12,429 bases of DNA, taken from positions 1 through 12,429 of the forward strand of contig DATJAO010000033.1 of the NCBI GenBank assembly GCA_035516175.1, read 5' to 3'. The position numbers and the translations under genes were made by a program. The stretch comes from DASPSR01 sp035516175. GTDB lineage: Bacteria; Nitrospirota; UBA9217. The notes under the pieces were generated by a model. The model did not search any database, was not told the DNA's origin, and worked only from the letters and a program-made list of their open reading frames with translations. Positions 1 to 5,970 of this stretch are shown piece after piece. The first letter of the stretch is position 1; each line of letters starts with the position of its first letter.

Positions 1-2
1 CG

Positions 3-53
3 AAAGGAGAGGTGCGCCTTGTAATCTATGGGTCAAGCTATCCTGTTGAATAA
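3..53 (+). CDS. C-terminal tail of an unidentified upstream gene (partial)
   Basis: An open frame enters from the left edge and reads KGEVRLVIYGSSYPVE before TAA at 51-53. The residue mix (a hydrophobic beta-like strand, then a short tail) looks like the natural end of a protein, but 16 residues are too few to name a family. The stretch after the stop (54-84) turns AT-rich and leads straight into the truncated insertion element. It could equally be a chance open frame. Confidence 0.3.
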   Translation, partial: KGEVRLVIYGSSYPVE

Positions 54-84
54 ATAAAATTGGAATTCTCTCTTGACAGGAGCG

Positions 85-426
85 TTATAGTATGTGCTTT
101 ACGGAAGTCGTCTTTATGAACCTGACAGCATATCCCTGGTCCATGGCAAAATAGGCGATCTTTCTCCAGTAGTGGCCTGTTGGCTCCAACCCGATAAGAA
201 CATCCTTCATCCCATGCTTCGCTTTGAGATCTTCTGTTATTTGTACGAATTGATCGAATCCTTTCCGGGAGTTATACACCTTCGGATACCGGCCCAGGAC
301 ATTTCCTTCCTTGTTCATGAACCCGACCGCATTAAAATCGGCGCCTATGTCTATCCCCGTAACCAACGTCGTCTCCTTTATCCTTTGACGCCGTTCATAC
401 TGCTTGTTATAATCATTAGTAAGCAT
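85..426 (-). pseudogene. IS110-family transposase, N-terminal fragment
   Basis: This 113-residue product is the N-terminal part of an IS110-type (DEDD) transposase/recombinase. The RuvC-like core shows the first catalytic Asp in GIDIGAD (D26) and the Glu in GLEPTGHYW (E81). Full-length family members are roughly 300-400 residues. They carry two further catalytic Asp residues and a C-terminal Transposase_20 domain with a nucleophilic Ser, all missing here. Reading ends at VKHIL then TAA, just where the family normally continues with VKH plus a Glu/Leu/Asp-rich segment, so the homology break is near 85-95. The start is well supported: GGAAAGGAG lies 8 bases before ATG at 424-426. The protein cannot be an active transposase. 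Base composition is lower in GC than the genes to the right, consistent with a transferred element. Confidence 0.85.
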
Positions 427-443
427 GGCAATTTCTCCTTTCC

Positions 444-477
444 GTTAAAAGATTTATTCTCCTAAATAAACTTTAAC
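444..477 (-). other. Hairpin in the leader of the IS110 transposase
   Basis: Two pairs of arms nest: GTTAAA (444-449) with TTTAAC (472-477), and TTTATT (453-458) with AATAAA (465-470). They are separated by small unequal bulges (AGA against C) and a 6-base loop. In transcript sense (minus strand) the hairpin ends about 17 bases before the transposase ATG, just upstream of GGAAAGGAG. It could limit translation from read-through transcripts, or be the 3' part of a structured left-end RNA. The pairing is seen directly; the role is inferred. Confidence 0.5.
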
Positions 478-737
478 AGATAAGAAGTTGCCATGTCTAC
501 TTTCCACCACCTTATAGTAATCTGACTCTGCACCAGTCGTCTCTAAGTATAGGATGTATAAATCACTGAATTTATTATCCACAAGCAATACTAACGTTTT
601 ATGTCGTATCCGTCCCGTTGCCCCCTTGACAGTTGCGCAATCCTCGGTCATACTACATTAAAGCAATCCCTTTTAGCATGCCGAATCGATAACCTTATTC
701 ATTTCCAAAGCATCAACTTATTGTAGAGAATTAGTAA

Positions 738-882
738 AACCGTAAGCCGCCGGGCAGCGTGAAGGAAGGCAACCGGATTCAGACCGTCCAGGGTAAGGGC
801 TTGAGTGTCTGGCTTAGGCTTTAAAGCAGGCTCGAACCGTTCTTGACCAAGCCGGCAGGGAGAGATCGAGTTGGTAAAGTGA
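738..882 (+). pseudogene. 3' remnant of a DUF1254/DUF1214-type gene
   Basis: The frame from 738 reads RKPPGSVKEGNRIQTVQGKG and then LSVWLRL, stopping at TAA 822-824. Continuing past the stop gives SRLEPFLTKP. DUF1254/DUF1214 proteins end in a pattern close to EGNWIQTVPGKG, then LRLYGPLEPFFDKTWRPGEIELV, so the TAA sits where Tyr is expected. The last residues EIELVK followed by TGA (880-882) occur in another frame, so there is also a frameshift between about 842 and 860. The large N-terminal part is gone; the fragment starts next to the IS110 remnant, suggesting an insertion or deletion destroyed it. Family recognition is from memory of the C-terminal motif. Confidence 0.6.
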
Positions 883-914
883 CCGAACCAATCAAACAAA
901 GAAAGGACAGAACT

Positions 915-1046
915 GTGAAAACAACACACAAACTAAGCATCGACGCCGCCGCGTTTGTTGGCGCGTCGGGCAGTTTCCGGATTGTTCGTGCGCCGCCCCA
1001 TCTATATCATCAATACGGTGATCGTGCCTGCCGTAGGGTTCGTTGA
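915..1046 (+). pseudogene. Broken small exported or membrane protein gene (possible)
   Basis: AAAGGA (902-907) precedes GTG at 915, 33 bases after the ancestral end of the DUF1254 remnant, which is operon-like spacing. The first residues, VKTTHKLSIDAAAFVGASGSF, minus the last Phe resemble a damaged signal peptide. The frame then becomes Arg/His-rich and stops at 1044-1046. The +1 frame continues with RRPIYIINTVIVPAVGFVEE and stays open to just before the next gene, as if one frameshift near 975-990 had split a gene of about 65-70 codons. I do not recognise the product; it may also be plain non-coding DNA. Confidence 0.25.
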
Positions 1047-1118
1047 GGAGGGAAGCCGTTCATTAAGTCAAATAGTAGTGACCCTAACCCAATATCGTGA
1101 GGAAAAAAGGAGATCGTT

Positions 1119-1613
1119 ATGATGAAATTGACCAAGACCGTCGTTTTGCTGGTTGCAACGCTGTTCATGACACCGGCGTTTGCCCAGAACGCCCCGGCCG
1201 ACAAGCCGGCAGACAACACGCAGATCCTGCGTGACAAGATCAAGGCAGACAAGAAACTCGTCGTTGCGACAAACATGGATCTCACCGAATCCGAGGCTAA
1301 AGGTTTCTGGCCGGTGTATGAGGCCTATCAGAAGGACCTCGAGGCGATCAACAAGCGCACGGTGGCGATGATCAAATCCTACGTCGATGCGTTCAATACA
1401 AAGTCCATGGACAATGAAAAAGCGACGAAGCTGACGTCCGACTTCCTCGCGATTCAGGCGGACGAAGTGAAGCTGATGCAGTCCTACGTACCGAAGCTGA
1501 ACAAGGTGCTGCCGGCCACGAAGGTCGCCCGTTACCTGCAAATCGAGAATAAAATCCGCACGATCATCAAGAACGAATTTGTCGACCAAGTGCCGCTGGT
1601 TCCGGGAAATTAA
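1119..1613 (+). CDS. Exported helical protein of unknown function
   Basis: This 164-residue protein has a clear Sec signal peptide (MMKLTK, then a hydrophobic stretch ending TPAFA, cleavage after about residue 22). The mature part is almost wholly alpha-helical and charged, with the segment MDLTESEAKGFWPVYEAYQK (about 57-76) and a C-terminal RYLQIENKIRTIIKNEF. Similar small periplasmic proteins with the pattern LTxxEAxxFWPVYxxYQ are widespread in proteobacteria and uncharacterised; the helical hairpin style recalls Spy/CpxP-type periplasmic proteins, but the LTxxQ motif is absent. AAGGAG lies 5 bases before ATG 1119; a second ATG follows at once (1122). It stands alone, after a decayed region and before a gene-free stretch. 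Confidence 0.8.
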   Translation: MMKLTKTVVLLVATLFMTPAFAQNAPADKPADNTQILRDKIKADKKLVVATNMDLTESEAKGFWPVYEAYQKDLEAINKRTVAMIKSYVDAFNTKSMDNEKATKLTSDFLAIQADEVKLMQSYVPKLNKVLPATKVARYLQIENKIRTIIKNEFVDQVPLVPGN

Positions 1614-1618
1614 ATAAT

Positions 1619-1710
1619 CCGCGCCCGGCTGTCGACAACAATGCCTTAGATCGCGGTCTATTTCGGAGACTCTCCTTCAGACTCGACGCAGGTCGTGCTG
1701 TCGGGCGCGG
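1619..1710. repeat. Long-range inverted repeat downstream of the exported helical protein gene
   Basis: CCGCGCCCG (1619-1627) is perfectly complementary to CGGGCGCGG (1702-1710). Inside it GTCGA (1630-1634) can pair with TCGAC (1683-1687). The 74-base interior holds a further small dyad, GGAGACTCTCC (1665-1675). This could fold as a branched RNA at the 3' end of the preceding transcript, or be a dispersed palindromic repeat. No T-run follows the 3' arm, so a simple Rho-independent terminator is not supported. Confidence 0.45.
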
Positions 1711-1913
1711 TAATCCGTAGAACAAAGGGGGCTTCTGTATCAGCAATATGCATGCTTGTAAATTCCATCTGGTATTCTGTATCGCCAGTATATCAACGGC
1801 AGTTACATGATAGGATGTGGATCCGAGTTTCATATAATATTAGCGAAGGTGCAGAATTCACTTTGTATCATTGCATTTTGTGATAAAGTTTTCTGTCAGC
1901 AATTCCTTCCTGA

Positions 1914-2010
1914 AGTTCTCAAAAGTTGCTGCTAAGGAGCATTGTATGTTTCGTTCGGAAACTGTCAGCCCCCACCTTGAAAATGCTTCTTCTTTTCCTC
2001 TTTGAGAACT
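1914..2010. repeat. 10-bp inverted repeat pair in the gene-free stretch
   Basis: AGTTCTCAAA (1914-1923) is the exact reverse complement of TTTGAGAACT (2001-2010). The 77-base spacer contains a short open frame with a good ribosome-binding site, and the right arm overlaps the -35 of a promoter-like sequence. The arms might be operator sites, ends of a small non-autonomous element, or chance. No target-site duplication was found. Apart from these items, the repeat at 1619-1710 and two tiny frames, I see nothing in 1614-2104. Confidence 0.4.
1946..2005 (+). CDS. Possible 19-codon small ORF
   Basis: AAGGAG (1935-1940) lies 5 bases before ATG 1946, near-ideal spacing. The product is MFRSETVSPHLENASSFPL, 19 residues, ending TGA 2003-2005. 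It has no membrane segment or known motif. It lies inside the inverted repeat and may be a leader peptide, the stub of a lost gene or a chance frame. The stop overlaps the right arm of the repeat. Confidence 0.2.
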   Translation: MFRSETVSPHLENASSFPL

Positions 2011-2029
2011 AGCTAAATTCCTATATAAT
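2002..2029 (+). promoter_or_regulatory. Putative sigma-70-type promoter
   Basis: TTGAGA (2002-2007), a 16-base spacer, and a perfect TATAAT (2024-2029). The only frame it could drive before meeting the convergent barrel gene is a 15-codon one (ATG 2067, TAA 2112-2114; MDDNSQGQAECSYQK). Transcription from here would run antisense into the barrel gene's 3' end. The promoter may have belonged to a gene since lost. Confidence 0.35.
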
Positions 2030-2104
2030 TTTAGCGTTGATTTATTTTTTTTGAAGGGTTAAAGAGATGGATGATAATAGTCAGGGACAGGCAGAGTGCA
2101 GTTA

Positions 2105-2911
2105 TCAGAAATAAATCGTGTATCCGATGTTAACGGAGAGGTCCGACACCTTGACATCGTAAGTATCGCCGTAGATGCGCGGAGCAGCGTAGTTTATGGA
2201 GATACCGAAGTGGTGCCATCGTGCCTCGAGAAAATCGCTTAGCGCAAGCCTTGGTGAGTAGGATTTGCTTGCCGTGTGGATCTTCTCGCCACCAGGAACC
2301 TGTGAACCGGTCAACTGTACCGTGCCTGAATACGTGGCAGCGCCGACACCAACCCCGGCGCCCAGCCGTACGAATGTCCCTTTGTAATGGTGCTCTCCCC
2401 ACTGATAGAACAATGTAGGAATGGCATAGATCATTTGCCCCGTTATTTCAGTGCCAAGGTTCACATATGCATTCCCGGCAACCTCCTGTTTCCCCATGTC
2501 GAAACTGACGTAGTTCACCATAAACGTATAGCCGAAGTTCGAGTCCTTAAAGAAGGTCGATCGTGTGCCGTAGCTCAGGAAGAACGCCGACGTGTCCCGC
2601 TGTGCCATAGTAGCGGATGCGCCATCGCTTTTTCGCTTGATAGTAAGGTCCGCCTCGAGGATGCCGTAACCCACGGTTAGATGAGCCTCGTCGGTCATGC
2701 TGTTCCACAGTCCGGTCCAGAATCCGTTTTTCTGCTGTTCCTTTTGGGCAACATCGCCGGTAGCGGGGGGTGATGAGCTGTCAGGCGTATCAAAGGGGAC
2801 GGTGACTGCGTTCTCCGCAGGCAGGGCCGCTTGCGCCCGGGAAAGGCTTGGGGAGAGGAAAAGGGCGGACAGGACTGTGACAAGAAGGACGATGCGATAA
2901 GGGACAGGCAT
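2105..2911 (-). CDS. Outer-membrane beta-barrel protein (uncharacterised)
   Basis: The 268-residue product starts with a signal peptide (MPVPYRIVLLVTVLSALFLS, cleavage near AQA at about residue 28). A low-complexity Pro/Ser/Asp linker follows (about 35-60), then an amphipathic-strand region from about residue 75 to the end. Alternating Gly/aromatic strands such as LGAGVGVGAATYSG and a final Phe after GYTIY are the usual signature of a barrel recognised by the BAM machinery. I chose ATG 2911: it starts the signal peptide, and GAGGT lies 10 bases upstream. The frame stays open to 3232, but that extension has no signal sequence and overlaps the lipoprotein relic. No enzyme motif is seen. It is transcribed opposite to its neighbours, probably alone. 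Confidence 0.75.
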   Translation of the reverse strand: MPVPYRIVLLVTVLSALFLSPSLSRAQAALPAENAVTVPFDTPDSSSPPATGDVAQKEQQKNGFWTGLWNSMTDEAHLTVGYGILEADLTIKRKSDGASATMAQRDTSAFFLSYGTRSTFFKDSNFGYTFMVNYVSFDMGKQEVAGNAYVNLGTEITGQMIYAIPTLFYQWGEHHYKGTFVRLGAGVGVGAATYSGTVQLTGSQVPGGEKIHTASKSYSPRLALSDFLEARWHHFGISINYAAPRIYGDTYDVKVSDLSVNIGYTIYF

Positions 2912-2960
2912 GGAACAGGCTACCTCGCATGGAAGGGCTCTACGGCACAGGGTCATGTCA

Positions 2961-2989
2961 AGAATATCATTGCCTTCCGGATTTGTAAA
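2961..2989 (-). promoter_or_regulatory. Putative promoter of the minus-strand barrel gene
   Basis: On the minus strand TTTACA (2989-2984), a 17-base spacer and TATTCT (2966-2961) give 5/6 and 4/6 matches to sigma-70 boxes. The predicted start is near 2954, with a leader of about 43 bases before ATG 2911. This placement also supports the shorter start codon. Confidence 0.4.
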
Positions 2990-3061
2990 GCAGAGAGGTA
3001 AGGACACATTTAACAGTTGTGAAATAGTGTTCGCTCTGCTATTATTGCGATATCTTAACGC

Positions 3062-3172
3062 TGCGTACATGAGAACGACAAGCTCATCTGGACCGACACG
3101 TCGGAAACCTGGATGCGCGGGGAATATGACCTGCTGGTACGGTCGTTCATCAAGGCCATTGTCGAGCATTAG
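3062..3172 (+). pseudogene. C-terminal relic of a third lipoprotein paralogue
   Basis: The frame that stops at TAG 3170-3172 reads ENDKLIWTDTSETWMRGEYD, then LLVRSFIKAIVEH. This matches the C-termini of the two intact lipoproteins just downstream, which have KPIWSALSQTTYQSGG...FTTAIVKNL and KLIWSALSETRISGSP...FVSLMSREL at the same place. About 35 residues survive; an in-frame TAA at 3056-3058 and AT-rich unrelated DNA lie upstream, so the rest of the gene is gone. The array therefore once held at least three copies. Confidence 0.65.
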
Positions 3173-3264
3173 GTGAGTAACAAGATGCTCTCGGCAGGAC
3201 CAGCAAAATAGCGCACGAACGGCTGGGCCCAAGAAAGGACCAGCCGAGGAAAGGAAACAGCGTC

Positions 3265-3888
3265 ATGAAAAGCAGGATCATACAGGCGGCAAGCGTCGCG
3301 ATCATATCTTTCGGTCTGCTCGCCTCTTGTGCCGGAACGAAGCTGGTCGCTCAATGGAAGGACGATGCATACCAGGGGCATCCGGCAAAGATCTTCGTCA
3401 TTGGGCAATCGAAGGAATACGGGCCCCGGACCTTGGTCGAAGATGAGTTCGTGCGTCAGCTCAAGGCGCGCGGGAACGACGCTATTGCAAGCTACACCGT
3501 GCTCCCGCGTGAGGAAAAACCGGAGAAGGAAACGGTCCTGAAAAAGGTGCAGGAAGTGGGTGCCGACGTGATCATCGTGGTGAAGTTCCTCAAAAAAGAG
3601 ATGGGGGGCACGCACACCCCCCTCCGCCGGTATGCCGTGCCGCAGGGCTTTGACACGAGCTGGGACAGCTATTACGGCGGCGTTTCGACTGATGTGGGCG
3701 TGCGGGACGTATCCTACGATTATGATGAGATCACCATGGAAACGACCCTCTTCCAGACCGCAACACGGAAGCCCATCTGGTCGGCGCTGTCCCAGACCAC
3801 CTATCAGAGTGGTGGTCCCATGAAGCAGATCAAACCATTTACCACCGCTATTGTGAAAAATCTTGCTCAGGAAAGACTGGTCCGATAG
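3265..3888 (+). CDS. Lipoprotein, tandem paralogue 1 (DUF4136-like)
   Basis: This 207-residue protein has a lipobox, LLASC, putting the lipidated Cys at residue 22. The mature region begins WKDDAYQGHPAKIFVIGQSK, a strand-rich opening shared with the next gene (DENYQGGQPKNVLVIAVVRQ). It then has an ExEFxxQLKxRG helix (about 60-72), a hydrophobic strand, GADVIIVVKFL (about 113-123), and the C-terminal KPIWSALSQT strand. The arrangement resembles small lipoproteins of the DUF4136 kind, but I cannot assign a function. AAAGGA lies 9 bases before ATG 3265. The next gene starts one base after the stop, so the two are surely co-transcribed. Confidence 0.75.
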   Translation: MKSRIIQAASVAIISFGLLASCAGTKLVAQWKDDAYQGHPAKIFVIGQSKEYGPRTLVEDEFVRQLKARGNDAIASYTVLPREEKPEKETVLKKVQEVGADVIIVVKFLKKEMGGTHTPLRRYAVPQGFDTSWDSYYGGVSTDVGVRDVSYDYDEITMETTLFQTATRKPIWSALSQTTYQSGGPMKQIKPFTTAIVKNLAQERLVR

Positions 3889-3889
3889 T

Positions 3890-4543
3890 ATGAACAGGGG
3901 CGTCTTGGTCACTATCCTGTTCTGCGTGCTGCTGGTTTGCATTGGCTGCGCCGCAACGCAGGTGAAGCAGGTCCGGATCGATGAAAACTACCAGGGAGGG
4001 CAGCCGAAGAACGTCCTTGTCATCGCGGTGGTGAGGCAGCCCACGACCAGGAGGATGATGGAAAGCGAGTTCGCAAAGCAGTTCAAAAAGCGGGGGATCG
4101 GCGCAGTGGAAAGCTTCCAGGCCCTTACGACCGATACGCTGGTAGGTGACGCGGCGCGCGACGGTATCGTCGCTGTCGTCAAGGAGCGTGGGATCGACGC
4201 CGTGCTGATGGTCAGATCTGCCGGCAGCCGGGTCGAAGAGCGGGACATCCCGGGCATGACCATTACGACCGGAGTTGGCATGCCATACGCATCCTCCGGC
4301 GCTTGGGGCGGTTATACCACCGTCATGGCTTCCTTCCCGGAGCCGTCCGCGCCGACGACACAGGGATACTCTACGGAGCAGAAGTTCCTGTCCCTTGAAA
4401 CCCAGCTGTACGATGTCCGGACCGAGAAACTCATCTGGTCGGCATTGTCGGAAACGCGCATCTCAGGCTCGCCGCAGGAAGAGATCAATGCCTTTGTCTC
4501 GCTTATGTCCAGAGAACTGTTCAGGGCGAAACTTTTTCGATAG
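3890..4543 (+). CDS. Lipoprotein, tandem paralogue 2 (DUF4136-like)
   Basis: From ATG 3890 the product is 217 residues. It has a signal sequence of 19 residues and a likely lipidated Cys20 (VCIGC; the Cys at -3 is unusual). It shares with paralogue 1 the N-terminal DENYQGGQPKNVLVIAV strand, the MMESEFAKQFKKRG helix, a central DAVLMVRSAG strand and the C-terminal KLIWSALSETRI strand, so the pair arose by tandem duplication and then diverged. A middle Gly/Ser/Pro-rich stretch (about 125-165) differs. An earlier in-frame ATG at 3863 would add nine polar residues inside the upstream gene and spoil the signal peptide. With one base between genes and no strong ribosome-binding site, translation is probably coupled. 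Confidence 0.75.
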   Translation: MNRGVLVTILFCVLLVCIGCAATQVKQVRIDENYQGGQPKNVLVIAVVRQPTTRRMMESEFAKQFKKRGIGAVESFQALTTDTLVGDAARDGIVAVVKERGIDAVLMVRSAGSRVEERDIPGMTITTGVGMPYASSGAWGGYTTVMASFPEPSAPTTQGYSTEQKFLSLETQLYDVRTEKLIWSALSETRISGSPQEEINAFVSLMSRELFRAKLFR

Positions 4544-4577
4544 CTCCCCTCAAAGCTGTACCGTTAAAAACCTCCCT

Positions 4578-4980
4578 CTATCCCTCCTCTCGGATCACTG
4601 GCCCCCGTCTTTTTTTTCGCTCTCCCGGCAAGACCGGTTCGACTATCTTGACCAGGGCCTTCACGGTGCGCTTCAGGATGCTGAGCACGCCATCACCGAC
4701 GGCAGATGCGGGCATGAGCTTCACCTCAGCGTTGCCGAACCTGCCGCTCACGGTTACAAGTATGGAAACGAGGGTATCCTGGAGGATATAGTTCACCACG
4801 GGGACCTTGCTGACGATCTTGTCTATGGTCGTAAAGGGGGCTACCAGCACCGTCATGCGGACCGAGAAATCCTTCAGATCGATCACACCCTGGCCGATGA
4901 TGTTCAGCGAGGAAAAGAGCAGTCGCGATGATGATCGCCGCCCCGGCGATCCGGCGAGATGGTCTTGATATTCTTCTCAT
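4578..4980 (-). pseudogene. AsmA-like (envelope biogenesis) gene with internal deletion
   Basis: The C-terminal 100 or so residues read IIGQGVIDLKDFSVRMTVLV, then ...SKVPVVNYILQDTLVSI... and ...PASAVGDGVLSILKRTVK...KIVEPVLPGE. This is the typical end of AsmA-like/DUF3971 proteins, which are inner-membrane-anchored periplasmic proteins of several hundred residues or more. ATG at 4980 with AAGGG upstream begins MRRISRPSRRIAGAAIIIAT, a plausible N-terminal membrane anchor, but in a different frame. The two parts meet near 4915-4925 with the whole middle missing and the frame shifted. The start is thus fused out of frame to the tail, and the product cannot be functional. The family call is from motif memory. 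Confidence 0.65.
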
Positions 4981-5010
4981 GGATATCCCTTTGCCAGCAT
5001 TTCCATAATG

Positions 5011-5039
5011 ATTATACGCAGTTCCTTCAATGTTTGCAA
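5011..5039 (-). promoter_or_regulatory. Putative promoter of the AsmA-like pseudogene
   Basis: On the minus strand TTGCAA (5039-5034), a 17-base spacer and a perfect TATAAT (5016-5011) lie 31 bases before the ATG at 4980, with AAGGG between. The intact promoter and ribosome-binding site suggest the coding deletion is fairly recent or that the transcript is still made. Confidence 0.45.
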
Positions 5040-5093
5040 ACGTGGGGAACTGAAATGATTTGATATTCAAAAAAAGAATTGGCGATAGCAACA

Positions 5094-5122
5094 TGGACAA
5101 CCATCATAGCGTATGATAAAAT
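5094..5122 (+). promoter_or_regulatory. Putative promoter of the two-domain periplasmic protein gene
   Basis: TGGACA (5094-5099), a 17-base spacer and TAAAAT (5117-5122), each one base from the sigma-70 consensus. It gives a leader of about 85 bases before ATG 5215. The region is AT-rich and lies back to back with the minus-strand promoter at 5011-5039. Confidence 0.4.
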
Positions 5123-5214
5123 AATTTTAATGATTGTGAATAGAAACGCTTTCCCACCGGTATTTATTATCTAAAGTATTACAATTTCAATCATGCGGTG
5201 TCAGGAGGAGTGCA

Positions 5215-5793
5215 ATGAAGCCAGTATGGGCAGTAGTAATCGTTCTTTCGGCACTGAACTTTCTGCTGGAAATGCCGGCAATGGCTGCTGAAATGAAAGC
5301 TCAAGACGGGCCTTCCGGTATCAAGACGGAAACCACGAGCATCACGTCCACGGTTGAGAAGATCGACTACCAGACGCGCACGGTGGTCCTCAAGGGACCC
5401 AAGGGCAACCTCGTTGAGATGCAGGTCGGGGAGGAAGCGCGGAACTTCGACCAGGTGAAGAAGGGCGACCTCGTCACCATTGAAAATTCCCAATCAGTGG
5501 CGCTCGAAGTCCAGAAAGCAAAGGGAGAGCCGGTTGCCACGGAAACAACAACAGTGACCAGGGCAAAGCCCGGCGAGAGGCCGGCAGGAACTGTTAAGAC
5601 CACCGGGACCATGACCGTCAGAGTTGAGGCGATCAACTATATAACCCGTGAGGCAACGCTCAAACTGGCTGACGGGAGCATTATGAACATCACGGTCGGA
5701 CCGCAGGTAAAGCGACTCGATGAGGTTCATAAGGGTGACGAAGTCGTCGTGCGGTACACAACGACAGTGTCGATCTCGGTGAAGAAGCCTTAA
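5215..5793 (+). CDS. Periplasmic protein with two tandem small beta domains
   Basis: This 192-residue protein has a signal peptide (cleavage near AMA, residue 24) and two related units. Unit 1 spans about 43-99 (TSTVEKIDYQTRTVVLKGPK ... FDQVKKGDLVTIENSQSVAL). Unit 2 spans about 132-189 (MTVRVEAINYITREATLKLA ... LDEVHKGDEVVVRYTTTVSI). Both share V-E-x-I-x-Y-x-T-R-x, an xG-x strand, then V-x-KGD-x-V and a final beta strand. This is the layout of small OB-like or barrel-like repeats seen in exported proteins of unknown role. A Thr/Pro-rich linker joins them. AGGAGG lies 6 bases before ATG 5215. No catalytic or metal-binding motif is visible. Function unknown. Confidence 0.75.
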   Translation: MKPVWAVVIVLSALNFLLEMPAMAAEMKAQDGPSGIKTETTSITSTVEKIDYQTRTVVLKGPKGNLVEMQVGEEARNFDQVKKGDLVTIENSQSVALEVQKAKGEPVATETTTVTRAKPGERPAGTVKTTGTMTVRVEAINYITREATLKLADGSIMNITVGPQVKRLDEVHKGDEVVVRYTTTVSISVKKP

Positions 5794-5880
5794 GGCTGGT
5801 CCGACTTTATCTCGGATTGCATCGGCTCGTACCCGAATACTTTTTCGTTTGGGTGTTCCGACATGACTTTGATCTAGAGA

Positions 5881-5916
5881 GCGAATCTGTGGTAATCCTT
5901 GGTTCGCGGCTTTTTT
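5881..5916 (+). terminator. Weak candidate terminator after the two-domain protein gene
   Basis: GCGAA (5881-5885) can pair with TTCGC (5903-5907), followed by GGC and a run of six T (5911-5916). The 5-bp stem and 17-base loop are poor for a Rho-independent terminator, so this is tentative. The rest of 5794-5970 shows no gene. Confidence 0.25.
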
Positions 5917-5970
5917 CGGATCATGGATCGTTCCATGACAATCACTAACAGGACAAAGGAGGGTATAGCT

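Larger units (their letters stand above)
85..660 (-). mobile_element. Truncated IS110-family insertion sequence (5' flank plus partial CDS)
   Basis: The element consists of the transposase fragment and an AT-rich non-coding 5' flank of about 200-240 bases (427 to about 660). No terminal inverted repeats are seen, which is normal for IS110, and the outer left end cannot be fixed from one copy. In the IS110 group the left-end flank encodes a bridge RNA that guides target choice. The flank here contains GGTGCAGAG (547-539 on the minus strand), similar to the start of the IS621 bridge RNA as I remember it, and a strong hairpin just before the ribosome-binding site. The transposase 3' half and right end are lost, and the sequence beyond position 85 is unrelated. 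Confidence 0.6.

Noticed and set aside
94..465. Plus-strand open frame of 123 codons
   Set aside because: It is antisense to the IS110 transposase fragment, which has the recognisable DEDD motifs and a good ribosome-binding site; the plus-strand frame has neither.
454..651. Minus-strand 65-codon frame before the transposase
   Set aside because: No clear ribosome-binding site or motif; it overlaps the leader hairpin and the expected non-coding left end of the element.
1956..1981. Sequence CTGTCAGCCCCCACCTTGAAAA as a possible IS21-like end repeat (split here as CTGTCAGCCCC and CACCTTGAAAA)
   Set aside because: Similar CCCC-and-TTGAAAA strings occur near IS21-type ends, but there is no second copy, no istA/istB remnant and no target duplication here.
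2912..3232. N-terminal extension of the minus-strand barrel gene
   Set aside because: The extension has no signal sequence, covers the barrel gene's own promoter-like boxes and lies antisense to the lipoprotein relic. The shorter start opens a signal peptide.
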